Shown: positions 8,718-17,035 of the stretch, piece after piece | How the letters are laid out: every line of letters starts with the position of its first letter | Position numbering within the stretch: position 1 is the first letter of the stretch | NCBI GenBank assembly: GCA_049969495.1 | Contig: JBMFOT010000018.1 | Coordinates: 1-50,279, forward strand | From: HRBIN16 sp049969495 | GTDB lineage: Bacteria > Armatimonadota > HRBIN16 | Direction: 5' to 3' | DNA length: 50,279 bases | Translations under genes and position numbers: made by a program | Notes under the pieces: model-generated | The model's input: the letters and a program-made list of their open reading frames with translations, nothing else | What the model was told of the DNA's origin: nothing | The model's database searches: none

Positions 8718-10349
8718 ATGAGCCACATCCGACGTGCGCTGCTCAGCGTCTCCGATAAAACGGGCATCGTGTCCTTTGCCAGAGCACTGGACGAAATGGG
8801 TGTGCAAATCATCTCCACAGGCGGTACCGCCCGAACCCTCCAGGAGGCGGGTATTCCCGTGACGCCGGTAGAGCAGGTCACTGGCTTCCCCGAGATGATG
8901 GAGGGGAGGGTAAAGACCCTGCACCCTGCCATCCACGCAGGTATCCTCGCCGACCGTCGCAAGCCCGAACATCTGCAGGCACTGCAGACCGCAGGCATCG
9001 AGCCGATTGACCTCGTGTGTGTGAACCTGTATCCCTTTGAAAGCACGGTCGCCCGTCCTGATGTGACACTGGATGAAGCGGTGGAGAATATCGACATCGG
9101 CGGTCCGACGATGGTGCGCGCTGCCGCCAAGAATCATGAGAGCGTGGCAATTGTGGTAGACCCAGCCGACTATGAGTCTATCGTTGAAGAGATGCGGGCA
9201 AGCGGAGGCACAATTAGCCTGGAGACGCGGCGTCGGCTGGCAGCAAAGGCGTTCGCGCATACCGCCTTTTACGATGCGCAAATCGCCGCGTACCTGCGAC
9301 AACAGTTCACTCCCGAAACCCTCTTCCCGCAAGAGTTTACCGTCGCCTTGCGCAAGGCGCAGGAACTGCGCTACGGCGAGAACCCCCATCAGCAGGCGGC
9401 GTTTTATCGCATGCCGGGCTTCACCGAACCCAGTATCGCCACCGCGCGCCAGCTGCACGGGAAGGAGCTGTCCTACAACAACCTGCTGGACTGCGACGCC
9501 GCGCTGGAGCTGGTGAAAGAGTTCGCCACCGACCGACCTGCCTGCGTCATCATCAAACACACCAACCCCTGCGGTGTAGCGGTAGCGGACACCCTGCCCG
9601 AAGCGGTGGAGCGTGCCCGCATGGCAGACCCCGTTTCCGCCTTCGGGGGCATTATGGCGTTGAATCGACCGGTAGATGCCGAGACCGCCGAGAAGATTAC
9701 CGCCCCTAACACCTTCTTCGAATGCCTCATTGCGCCGGCGTTCGCAGAGGACGCTCTGCCCATCCTCACCGAGAAGAAGAGGTGGGGGGCGAACCTGCGC
9801 CTGCTGGAAGTGGGAGAGTTAACCCCACCACAGGAAGGCATCATCCTGCGCGGGTTGACGGGAAGTGTGCTGGTGCAGACGCGCGATGTGCAGCTGCTGC
9901 AACAACAGCGGGTAGTGGGGAAACAGCAACCCGGTACCTACGACCTGCGCGACTTGAAGCGCGAGGCGCTAACGGCGGTCACCAAACGCCAGCCTACCGA
10001 CGAGGAGCTGGAACAGCTGCTGTTCGCATGGAAGGTGGTCAAACACGTGAAATCCAACGCCATTGTTCTGGCGAAGGATTGGGTGATTGTGGGCGTGGGT
10101 GCAGGGCAGATGAACCGCGTGCAGTCGGTGAGGCTGGCGTGCGAGGCGGCAGGCGAGCGAGCCAAAGGCTCGGTGCTGGCATCGGATGCTTTCTTCCCCT
10201 TCCCAGATAACGTAGAGGCGGCGGCTATCGCCGGCGTGACAGCAATCATCCAGCCCGGCGGCTCGGTGAAAGACCAGGAGGTGATTACGGCGGCGGACAG
10301 GCTCGGCCTGGCTATGGTATTCACCGGGCTGCGCCACTTCCGGCACTGA
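8718..10349 (+). CDS. purH: Bifunctional AICAR formyltransferase / IMP cyclohydrolase
   Basis: A 543-residue enzyme performing the last two steps of purine synthesis: AICAR to FAICAR with 10-formyltetrahydrofolate, then ring closure to IMP. The N-terminal MGS-like cyclohydrolase domain starts with RRALLSVSDKTGIVSFARAL and has STGGTARTL, VTGFPEMMEGRVKTLHP and NIDIGGPTMVRAAAKN. The C-terminal formyltransferase domain has ELRYGENPHQQAAFY, ELSYNNLLDCDAAL, and the catalytic Lys-His pair in IIKHTNPCGVA, with the terminal FFPFPDNVEAAA region. Length and motif order match the family. It has its own promoter (8653-8682). The TSUP permease gene starts 1 nt after its stop, so transcription likely continues into it. 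Confidence 0.98.
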   Translation: MSHIRRALLSVSDKTGIVSFARALDEMGVQIISTGGTARTLQEAGIPVTPVEQVTGFPEMMEGRVKTLHPAIHAGILADRRKPEHLQALQTAGIEPIDLVCVNLYPFESTVARPDVTLDEAVENIDIGGPTMVRAAAKNHESVAIVVDPADYESIVEEMRASGGTISLETRRRLAAKAFAHTAFYDAQIAAYLRQQFTPETLFPQEFTVALRKAQELRYGENPHQQAAFYRMPGFTEPSIATARQLHGKELSYNNLLDCDAALELVKEFATDRPACVIIKHTNPCGVAVADTLPEAVERARMADPVSAFGGIMALNRPVDAETAEKITAPNTFFECLIAPAFAEDALPILTEKKRWGANLRLLEVGELTPPQEGIILRGLTGSVLVQTRDVQLLQQQRVVGKQQPGTYDLRDLKREALTAVTKRQPTDEELEQLLFAWKVVKHVKSNAIVLAKDWVIVGVGAGQMNRVQSVRLACEAAGERAKGSVLASDAFFPFPDNVEAAAIAGVTAIIQPGGSVKDQEVITAADRLGLAMVFTGLRHFRH

Positions 10350-10350
10350 G

Positions 10351-11163
10351 ATGGATATGCTGACCATCTTCCTCGCGTCGGTGCTGGCGGGGATTCTGGG
10401 TGCGTTACTGGGGCTGGGAGGAGGCATTATTCTGGTTCCTGCGCTGGTGTTGCTGCTGCATGTGCCGGAAAAAGCGGCGGTAGCCACCAGCCTGCTGGGT
10501 GTTATCGCCACATCGGTTACCGCCAGCACCTCACACCTGCGCCATCGATACACCAACATCCGGTTGGCGATGTGGCTGGAAAGCGCGACTGTACTGGGCG
10601 CGTTACTGGGGAGCATGCTCTTTCGGTTACTCAGCCCACGATGGCTTGCACTGCTGTTTGGACTGTTGCAGGGATACGTCGCATGGACACTGAGCAGACG
10701 TCCTCCCGAACCGGTCGCACAAGAAGTGGCTGTAGACGATGCCAACGGCGCAAGCGCATGTTACGTAGACCATGCTACCGGCAAAACGGTTTGCTACACA
10801 CCCACGCGCATGGCGGTCGGATGGGTTTTCAGCCTGCTGGCAGGTATCATTTCTGCCCTTTTGGGGGTTGGCGGAGGGTTGATTAAGGTACCTGTGATGA
10901 ACCTGCTGATGAACGTACCGTTGAAAGCGGCAGCGGCCACCAGCTCGTTGATGATCGGCATCACCGGTAGCGTGAGCGCAGCCATTTACCTGCTACACGG
11001 CTACGTAGACCCCACGCTGGCGGCTCCGTCCGTGCTGGGGGTAATGGCTGGGGCGCATCTGGGCGCGGCGTTGTCCCGAGGCTTGCGTTCGCGCGTGCTG
11101 CGCAACGTCTTGATTGTGCTATTAGTCGTCAGCGCGATACGTATGGTGTGGCGTGCGTTGTAG
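10351..11163 (+). CDS. TSUP family permease (TauE/SafE-like)
   Basis: A 270-residue polytopic membrane protein with about eight helices in two related halves. Each half begins with a Gly-rich hairpin: GILGALLGLGGGIILVPALVLL (residues ~12-33) and ISALLGVGGGLIKVPVMNLL (~167-186). This duplicated motif followed by AAVATSLLGVI / AAAATSSLMIGI is diagnostic of the TSUP family (sulfite, sulfonate or sulfoacetate export or import). A hydrophilic insert (about 120-150) with CYVDHATGKTVCYT separates the halves. The substrate is not determinable from sequence. The position between purH (1-nt gap) and metY (63-nt gap with a separate promoter) makes a sulfur-compound role plausible but is only suggestive. 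Confidence 0.9.
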   Translation: MDMLTIFLASVLAGILGALLGLGGGIILVPALVLLLHVPEKAAVATSLLGVIATSVTASTSHLRHRYTNIRLAMWLESATVLGALLGSMLFRLLSPRWLALLFGLLQGYVAWTLSRRPPEPVAQEVAVDDANGASACYVDHATGKTVCYTPTRMAVGWVFSLLAGIISALLGVGGGLIKVPVMNLLMNVPLKAAAATSSLMIGITGSVSAAIYLLHGYVDPTLAAPSVLGVMAGAHLGAALSRGLRSRVLRNVLIVLLVVSAIRMVWRAL

Positions 11164-11168
11164 ACCTG

Positions 11169-11197
11169 TTGCTTAATCCTGACTAAAGTGATATAAT
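11169..11197 (+). promoter_or_regulatory. sigma70-type promoter for metY
   Basis: TTGCTT (11169-11174), a 17-nt spacer and TATAAT (11192-11197, preceded by TGA, giving an extended -10). A strong SD (AGAAGGAGGT, 11211-11220) precedes the ATG at 11227. The leader is only about 20 nt, so a SAM riboswitch does not fit here. Confidence 0.75.
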
Positions 11198-11226
11198 AAA
11201 TCACAAATTCAGAAGGAGGTTCTTTG

Positions 11227-12540
11227 ATGGCATTTGGACCGAACGAAGCAGAACTGCGTTTTGACACCTTAGCGGTGCACGGCGGACAACAGCCAGACCC
11301 AACCACGCTGGCACGCGCAGTGCCCATCTACCAAACCACATCTTACCTTTTCACCGACGCCGACCATGCGGCGCGCCTGTTCGCCCTCGAGGAGTTCGGC
11401 AACATCTACACCCGCATCATGAACCCGACGGTGGATGTTTTCGAGAAGCGGATGGCGCTGCTGGAGGGCGGGGTCGGTGCTCTGGCGACCGCATCGGGTC
11501 AAGCTGCCGAGACGCTGGCAATCTTGACCATCCTCAAAGCGGGCGACGAGCTGATTTCCGCCAACAGCCTGTACGGCGGAACGTACAACCTGTTTCGCCA
11601 TACCCTGCCCAAGATGGGCATTACGGTGAGGTTCGTCGATCCAGTGGACCCCAGCAACTTCCGCAGGGCGTTGACACCCAAAACCAAACTCATCTATGCC
11701 GAGATGGTGGGCAACCCCAAGCTGGATACGCTGGACGTGGAAGCGGTGGCGAACATCGCCCATGAGGCAGGCATCCCGCTGATGGTGGACAACACCATGC
11801 CTACCCCCGCGCTGATACAGCCCATCAGATGGGGAGCGGATATTGTGGTGCACTCCACTACCAAGTTCATCGGCGGGCACGGCACTTCCATCGGCGGCGT
11901 GATCGTCGATTCGGGCAAGTTCGACTGGGGCAACGGCAACTTCCCCGACTTTACCTCCCCAGACCCATCCTATCATGGGCTGGTGCTGTGGGATTTGCCC
12001 GAACCGCTGAAGTCCATGAGCTTCATCCTGAAAGCGCGCCTGCAGATGATGCGCGACATCGGTGCGTGCATGAGCCCGTTCAACGCCTTCCTGTTCCTGC
12101 AGGGGCTGGAAACACTGCACCTGCGCATGGAGCGCCACAGCGACAACGCCATGAAGGTCGCCCGCTTCCTGGAGGAACATCCCTGCGTGAGCTGGGTGAG
12201 CTATCCCGGTCTGCCCTCGCACCCCACGCACGAAACGGCGAAGAAGTATCACAAGGGCGGTCGCTACGGCGCCATTATCGGCTTCGGCATCAAGGGCGGT
12301 TACGAGGCAGGCAAGCAGTTCATCAACGAGCTGAAGCTGTTCTCGCTGCTGGCGAACATCGGCGACGCCAAGTCGCTGGTGATCCATCCTGCCTCCACCA
12401 CGCACCAGCAGCTGAAGCCGGAGGAGCAGCTGGAAACCGGGGTTACGCCCGATTTCATCCGTCTGTCCATCGGTATCGAGGATGTGGAGGACATCATCGC
12501 CGACCTGGACCAGGCGTTGCGCAAGGCGGCGCGGGTGTGA
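11227..12540 (+). CDS. metY: O-acetylhomoserine sulfhydrylase-like PLP enzyme
   Basis: A 437-residue Cys/Met-metabolism PLP-dependent enzyme. The full length with the YTRIMNPTVDVFEKRMALLEGG region and the long insert GKFDWGNGNFPDFTSPDPSYHGLV fit the O-acetylhomoserine aminocarboxypropyltransferase (MetY) subgroup, which makes homocysteine from O-acetylhomoserine and sulfide. The PLP-binding Lys lies in HSTTKFIGGHGTSIGG; the cofactor phosphate loop is ATASGQAAETLA. The C-terminus has the family HPASTTHQQL and VRLSIGIED-like (IRLSIGIEDVEDI) segments. The ATG at 11227 is preferred over the in-frame TTG at 11224 because of SD spacing. Methionine gamma-lyase is an alternative within the same superfamily. 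Confidence 0.93.
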   Translation: MAFGPNEAELRFDTLAVHGGQQPDPTTLARAVPIYQTTSYLFTDADHAARLFALEEFGNIYTRIMNPTVDVFEKRMALLEGGVGALATASGQAAETLAILTILKAGDELISANSLYGGTYNLFRHTLPKMGITVRFVDPVDPSNFRRALTPKTKLIYAEMVGNPKLDTLDVEAVANIAHEAGIPLMVDNTMPTPALIQPIRWGADIVVHSTTKFIGGHGTSIGGVIVDSGKFDWGNGNFPDFTSPDPSYHGLVLWDLPEPLKSMSFILKARLQMMRDIGACMSPFNAFLFLQGLETLHLRMERHSDNAMKVARFLEEHPCVSWVSYPGLPSHPTHETAKKYHKGGRYGAIIGFGIKGGYEAGKQFINELKLFSLLANIGDAKSLVIHPASTTHQQLKPEEQLETGVTPDFIRLSIGIEDVEDIIADLDQALRKAARV

Positions 12541-12605
12541 ACTTTCGCCATGCGGTCGCGTCTATGAATTAGACAAACTCCAAAGTATCAAGGAGGGGTT
12601 CAAAG

Positions 12606-13079
12606 ATGCGAACCGCATGGCAAAATCGACTGGTGTGGGTACTGGGCATCGTGGTTGCTCTGGGCGCCGTGCTGGTACTGTGGCAGCGCACTCAGGCGCA
12701 GATGGAGGTGCCTCCCGCGCCGAACGACATGATGGCGATGCAACCGGGGCAACCGTTGCCTCCACCGCCCGGTCCAGGTATGCCACCGGGGCCACCGCCT
12801 GCAGGACAGCCCTTCCCGGGGCAGCCGTTGCCCGGAATCGGTGAGCGGATTGCGCTGGGGCAGGTCGCCGTAGCAGCGAACAGCGAGTACGTGTACGTGG
12901 TGCGGGGCAACATGCTGTACCAGTTCTCGGCAAAGACACTGGAGCTGGTGAAATCCGCCGAGTTACCACGCCCACAGATTCGCCCGCGCGCCGCAGGTGC
13001 GGAGATACAACCGCAGACTCAGCCCCGCCTGCGCCGTCGGCTACAGGAGCAAGGGCAACCGCCTGCAGGGCAGCGGTAG
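12606..13079 (+). CDS. Hypothetical small membrane-anchored protein with Pro/Gly-rich linker
   Basis: A 157-residue protein I do not recognise. One N-terminal hydrophobic segment (about 9-28, VWVLGIVVALGAVLVLW) could be an uncleaved anchor or signal peptide. A Pro/Gly/Met-rich linker (about 35-80, with repeated PPPG/PPGP/GQP) is followed by a short beta-rich region (about 85-120: IALGQVAVAANSEYVYVVRG, then NMLYQFSAKTLELVKSAELP) that resembles a single blade of a propeller-type repeat. The tail (125-157) is Arg/Gln/Pro-rich, ending in EQGQPPAGQR. An AAGGAGGGG SD lies about 9 nt before the ATG. It stands alone after metY and converges with deoB across a hairpin. Confidence 0.7.
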   Translation: MRTAWQNRLVWVLGIVVALGAVLVLWQRTQAQMEVPPAPNDMMAMQPGQPLPPPPGPGMPPGPPPAGQPFPGQPLPGIGERIALGQVAVAANSEYVYVVRGNMLYQFSAKTLELVKSAELPRPQIRPRAAGAEIQPQTQPRLRRRLQEQGQPPAGQR

Positions 13080-13097
13080 CAGGCTCCCAACCTTTTG

Positions 13098-13123
13098 GAG
13101 GGACGCGACGGAACGCGTCCCTC
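13098..13123. terminator. Hairpin between convergent genes, possible bidirectional terminator
   Basis: A perfect 10-bp inverted repeat, GAGGGACGCG (13098-13107) and CGCGTCCCTC (13114-13123), encloses a 6-nt loop. It sits between the ends of two convergent genes. No good T-run follows on either strand (TTGAC on plus, CCAAAA on minus), so intrinsic termination would be inefficient. It may instead be a copy of a dispersed hairpin element. Confidence 0.5.
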
Positions 13124-13133
13124 TTGACGCAAG

Positions 13134-14309
13134 CTACCGCATCAACCCGTAAAAGCTCCCCTCGCCCCACTTCGGCTCCAGACCGAATACATCGGCAATC
13201 GTGGCGGCAAGGTCAGCGAAGGTGGAGCGTGTGTTCAGATTCACACCGCCTTCCAGAGCAGGGCTATAACACAGCAGCGGCACGACCTCCCGCGAATGGT
13301 CGGTGCTGGGGGTGGTAGGGTCGTTGCCGTGATCGGCGGTGAGGATGAGCAGGTCATCGGAGCGCATGTGCCGCAGTACCTGTTCCAAACCCGCATCGAA
13401 CGCCTCCAGCGCCTTCGCGAAGCCCTGTGGGTCATTGCGATGCCCGTAGAGCATATCGAAGTCCTCGAAGTTGGCGAAAATAAAATCCGCAGGCTGCTCC
13501 ATCGCCTCCAGCGTGGCTTGCAGGTGCTCTGCATTATTACCTGTTCGCACCGAGTGGGCAAACCCTCGCTCGGCGAATACCTGGCCAATCACGCCGATAC
13601 CGTAAACCTTTCTCCCTGCCCCGGCAAGCTGGTCTATCAGGTTATAGGGAGGAGGCAGAGGAAAGTCACGACGGTTCTCCGTCCGCCTGAACGAAGAGGC
13701 ATCCCTGCCGATAAAGGGACGCGCAATCACCCTCTGCACGTGATGCGGCGGCTTCAGAATCTCCCTGGCGATTCGACACATCTCGTACAGCCGTTCCAGT
13801 GGGATCACCTCTTCGTGCGCGGCGATTTGGAAGACGCTATCCGCCGAGGTGTACACAATGGGATAGCCGGTGCGCAGGTGCTCTTCGCCCAGCTGTTTGA
13901 TGATTTCGGTGCCGGAAGCGGGATAGTTGCCCAGTATCTTCGTGCCGATGGCGCGCTCAAAGGGCTCGATAACTTCCGGTGGGAAACCCTGAGGATAGGT
14001 AGGGAAAGGTTGTTCGGTGATCACCCCCATCATCTCCCAGTGCCCGGTGACCGTATCCTTGCCTGCCGAACGCTCCTGCATCTTGCCAAAGGCGGCAAGA
14101 GGCTGAGACACCGGTGGTACACCCTTTAGCGAAAGAATGTTTCCCAGCCCCAGCCGTTGCAGGTTGGGCAGGTGCAAACCGCCAACCGCTTCTGCCAGAT
14201 GGGCTAACGTGTTCGGTTCGTTCACACCGAAATCGCCGTATTGCGCGGCGTCCGGCGCGGCACCTGCACCGCAGCCGTCCATGATAATCAGAATGACCCG
14301 TCGAATCAT
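13134..14309 (-). CDS. deoB: Phosphopentomutase
   Basis: A 391-residue enzyme of the alkaline phosphatase superfamily interconverting (deoxy)ribose 1-phosphate and 5-phosphate in nucleoside salvage. Metal-binding residues are recognisable in IIMDGCGAGAAPDA at the N-terminus, with the family phospho-acceptor region GKDTVTGHWEMMG, then YTSADSVFQIAAHEE, and the C-terminal LTADHGNDPTTPSTDHSRE cluster. The start at 14309 (MIRRVIL) is chosen because the conserved first strand begins there and a GGGGCGCAGGAA sequence precedes it. An in-frame ATG at 14357 would add 16 residues. The MFS gene 2.7 kb away resembles nucleoside symporters, hinting at nucleoside use, but the two are on opposite strands. 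Confidence 0.96.
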   Translation of the reverse strand: MIRRVILIIMDGCGAGAAPDAAQYGDFGVNEPNTLAHLAEAVGGLHLPNLQRLGLGNILSLKGVPPVSQPLAAFGKMQERSAGKDTVTGHWEMMGVITEQPFPTYPQGFPPEVIEPFERAIGTKILGNYPASGTEIIKQLGEEHLRTGYPIVYTSADSVFQIAAHEEVIPLERLYEMCRIAREILKPPHHVQRVIARPFIGRDASSFRRTENRRDFPLPPPYNLIDQLAGAGRKVYGIGVIGQVFAERGFAHSVRTGNNAEHLQATLEAMEQPADFIFANFEDFDMLYGHRNDPQGFAKALEAFDAGLEQVLRHMRSDDLLILTADHGNDPTTPSTDHSREVVPLLCYSPALEGGVNLNTRSTFADLAATIADVFGLEPKWGEGSFYGLMR

Positions 14310-14429
14310 TTCCTGCGCCCCTTTGTGCTTGACTATACCTTGAATATCTCTTTCCATGCAAGCGGTTCCTGCAGGTAAAGGCCCAGCACATGGGGAAATA
14401 AAAATCGTTAACGGAAGGGAGGCATAGCG

Positions 14430-16961
14430 ATGAAAGCGGTCGTGATGGCAGGTGGAGAGGGAACCCGGTTGCGCCCTCTGACATCTCGTCGCCCCAAACC
14501 GCTGGTGCCGATTATGAACCGCCCGATCATGGAGCACATCATCCTGCTGCTCAAACAGCACGGCATGACCGACATCGTGGTCACCCTGTACTACCTCGCC
14601 GACGAGATTTCCGGATATTTCGGCACGGGGTCAGATTGGGGAGTGAATATCGAGTATGTTATCGAGGAAACCCCTCTGGGCACGGCGGGCGCGGTGCGCC
14701 AGGCGGCGGATAGGCTGCGCGGTGAGCCGTTCCTTATTGTCTCCGGGGACGCGCTGACCGACATTGATCTGGGCAAACTGGTTCGCTATCACCGGTCGAA
14801 GGGTGCGACGGTCACTCTTGCGCTGGCGCGCGTTCCCAATCCCCGTGAGTTCGGCGTGGTCATTACCGACGAAGACGGGCGCATTCAACGTTTTCTCGAA
14901 AAGCCCGACTGGAGCAACGTGTTCTCCGACACGGTGAACACGGGTATGTACGTGATTGAACCGGAGATATTTGACCTGATGGAACCCGGTCAGGTCTACG
15001 ACTGGAGCCAGGACATCTTCCCGCAGTTGCTACGCGACAACAAACCCCTGTATGGCTATATCATGGCGCCGGACGAGTACTGGTGCGACGTAGGCACCAT
15101 CGAGCAGTATCGCGAAGCGCACGAGCAGGTTCTGGAACGCAAGGTACGCTTGCAGCTGCCTGCGATAGAGTACGCACAGGGTATTTGGGTTGAGCCGGGT
15201 GCGCAAATTAGCCCTGAAGCGGAGATACATCAGCCTGCCTATATCGGCAAGCACGTGACGATTAAGCGGTTCGCCCGAGTGGGGCCGTACAGCGTTATCG
15301 GCGATAACTCCATCATCGAAGAGGGAGCGGTTGTGGAGCGCAGCGTGCTGTGGGACTCGGTGTACGTGGGTACCAACAGTCACATCGCTTCCGCCGTCGT
15401 GGGCAGCCACAGTACCGTCAAGCGCGATGTGAACGTCATGGAAGGTGCGGTCGTCGGAGACCGGGTGAGTATCGGCGAAGGGAGCACCATCCGCCCGAAC
15501 CTTAAAATCTGGCCTGATAAGTTCATCGAGCCCGGCTCCATCGTCACGATGAGCCTGGTATGGGGTAAGAAGTGGCAGGGGTCGTTGTTCCGTAACCTGG
15601 GCGTAGCGGGTATTGTGAATGTGGAAATCACCCCTGAATTCGCCACCAAGCTGGCGGCGGCATACGGCGTGTTGCTGCGCAAAGGGGCGGCGGTGCTGCT
15701 CTCTCGCGATTCGCACAAATCCTCACGCGCCATCAAACACGCGGTGATGAGCGGATTGCTGTCGGTAGGGGTGAACGTGTTCGATCTGCGCTCGATGCCT
15801 GTGCCGATTGCCCGCCACCACATTCGCGCCAGCGGCGCGGCAGGGGGGATGAACGTGCGCATCGCCCCTTACAACCCGCGCCTCACGCTGATCGAGTTCT
15901 TCGACAAAAACGGCATCTACGTTTCCAAGAGTATGGAACGCAAGATAGAGAGCGTTTTCTTCCGCGAGGACATCGTGCGCACCGACATCGAAGAGGTGGG
16001 GGAAATCGAGTTCGCCTCACGCGCCATTGAACAGTACCAGTCCGACTTCTTCCAGCACGTGGACTCGCGCTGTCTGGGAGAGGCACGCTACCGCGTGGTG
16101 CTGGACTTCGCGTTCCATCGCATGGCGGCCATTTTCCCAACCATTTTGGGCAAGATGAACTGCGAGGTGATCGCGCTGAACGCCTACGCCGACCCCGAAC
16201 GCGCTCCCCACACGGAGGAGCAGGTTCAGGAGCACCTGCGCAACCTCCAGCAGATTGTGCAGAGCCTGCGGGCGGATGTGGGCGTGCTGTTCGAAAGCGA
16301 CGGCGAGCGGATGCGCATTGTGGATGCGCACGGCAACATCCTCTCCGACCAGCGTCTGCTCATCCTGTATGCGCTGGCGGCGGCACGCGCTTACCGACGA
16401 GCACGGATTGCCGTGCCGGTTACCGCCTCCAGCGTGATAGAACCGCTGGTTACACAGCACGGCGGAACGGTCATCCGCACCAAAACCGACGTGCGTACGT
16501 TGATGGGTATCGCCGCTTCCGAGAGCGAACCGGTATTGATGGCGGGCGACGGTGAGGGTGGATTTATTCTTCCCCAGTTCCAGCCTTCGTTTGACGCATT
16601 GTATGCGTTCGTCAAACTGCTGGAGCTGCTCTCGCGAGCAAAGGGCACCCTGCACGACTTGGCAAGACAGATTCCACCGTTCTTCCTCGTGCGGCGAAGC
16701 GTACAGTGCCCTTGGGAGTTGAAGGGCATGGTGATGCGGATGATGACCAGAGAGTGCCGCGACGACGGGAAAGTGGAGCTCATCGACGGTATCAAGGTGT
16801 ACCAGAACGGACGATGGGCGTTAATCTTGCCCGATGCCTCTGAGCCGTTGTTCCATCTATATGCGGAAGCAGAAAGCCCCGAGGCGGCACAGGGACTGCT
16901 GGAGCGATACCATCAGCGGATTGAGGAGATGAAGGGACATAGCCCCGTCGTCGGCGTATAA
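14430..16961 (+). CDS. Sugar-1-phosphate nucleotidyltransferase fused to a degenerate phosphomannomutase domain
   Basis: An 843-residue three-part protein. Residues 1-235 form a nucleotidyltransferase with the signature GGEGTRLRPLTSRRPKPLVP, the SGDALTDIDL metal site and FLEKPDW, closest to mannose-1-phosphate guanylyltransferases. Residues ~250-360 form a left-handed beta-helix with hexapeptides (ISPEAEIHQPAYIGKHVTI, GDNSIIEEGAVVERSVLW). Residues ~370-835 have the alpha-D-phosphohexomutase fold, but its catalytic loops are altered: the phosphoserine motif (T)ASHNP reads IAPYNP (Pro480 at the Ser position), the DGDxDR metal loop reads ESDGER (622-627), and the GExSGH sugar loop reads GDGEGGF. 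The phosphate loop DASEPLFHLY is partly kept. The first domain probably makes GDP-mannose or a similar NDP-sugar. The mutase domain is likely non-catalytic. Confidence 0.88.
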   Translation: MKAVVMAGGEGTRLRPLTSRRPKPLVPIMNRPIMEHIILLLKQHGMTDIVVTLYYLADEISGYFGTGSDWGVNIEYVIEETPLGTAGAVRQAADRLRGEPFLIVSGDALTDIDLGKLVRYHRSKGATVTLALARVPNPREFGVVITDEDGRIQRFLEKPDWSNVFSDTVNTGMYVIEPEIFDLMEPGQVYDWSQDIFPQLLRDNKPLYGYIMAPDEYWCDVGTIEQYREAHEQVLERKVRLQLPAIEYAQGIWVEPGAQISPEAEIHQPAYIGKHVTIKRFARVGPYSVIGDNSIIEEGAVVERSVLWDSVYVGTNSHIASAVVGSHSTVKRDVNVMEGAVVGDRVSIGEGSTIRPNLKIWPDKFIEPGSIVTMSLVWGKKWQGSLFRNLGVAGIVNVEITPEFATKLAAAYGVLLRKGAAVLLSRDSHKSSRAIKHAVMSGLLSVGVNVFDLRSMPVPIARHHIRASGAAGGMNVRIAPYNPRLTLIEFFDKNGIYVSKSMERKIESVFFREDIVRTDIEEVGEIEFASRAIEQYQSDFFQHVDSRCLGEARYRVVLDFAFHRMAAIFPTILGKMNCEVIALNAYADPERAPHTEEQVQEHLRNLQQIVQSLRADVGVLFESDGERMRIVDAHGNILSDQRLLILYALAAARAYRRARIAVPVTASSVIEPLVTQHGGTVIRTKTDVRTLMGIAASESEPVLMAGDGEGGFILPQFQPSFDALYAFVKLLELLSRAKGTLHDLARQIPPFFLVRRSVQCPWELKGMVMRMMTRECRDDGKVELIDGIKVYQNGRWALILPDASEPLFHLYAEAESPEAAQGLLERYHQRIEEMKGHSPVVGV

Positions 16962-17035
16962 CAGGGAAACCCGGCTCCTAAAGCGAAGTGATGGCATGTA
17001 TCCATGTATCACTGGTGAGAAGGAGGATTGTGCAC

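Noticed and set aside
11269..12405. Long minus-strand open frame antisense to metY
   Set aside because: It has no family character, is rich in His/Gln/Arg from mirror codons, and metY on the plus strand is clearly real.
13098..13123. Hairpin as a strong bidirectional terminator
   Set aside because: The stem is perfect but lacks a T-run on either side, so it is listed only as a possible terminator.
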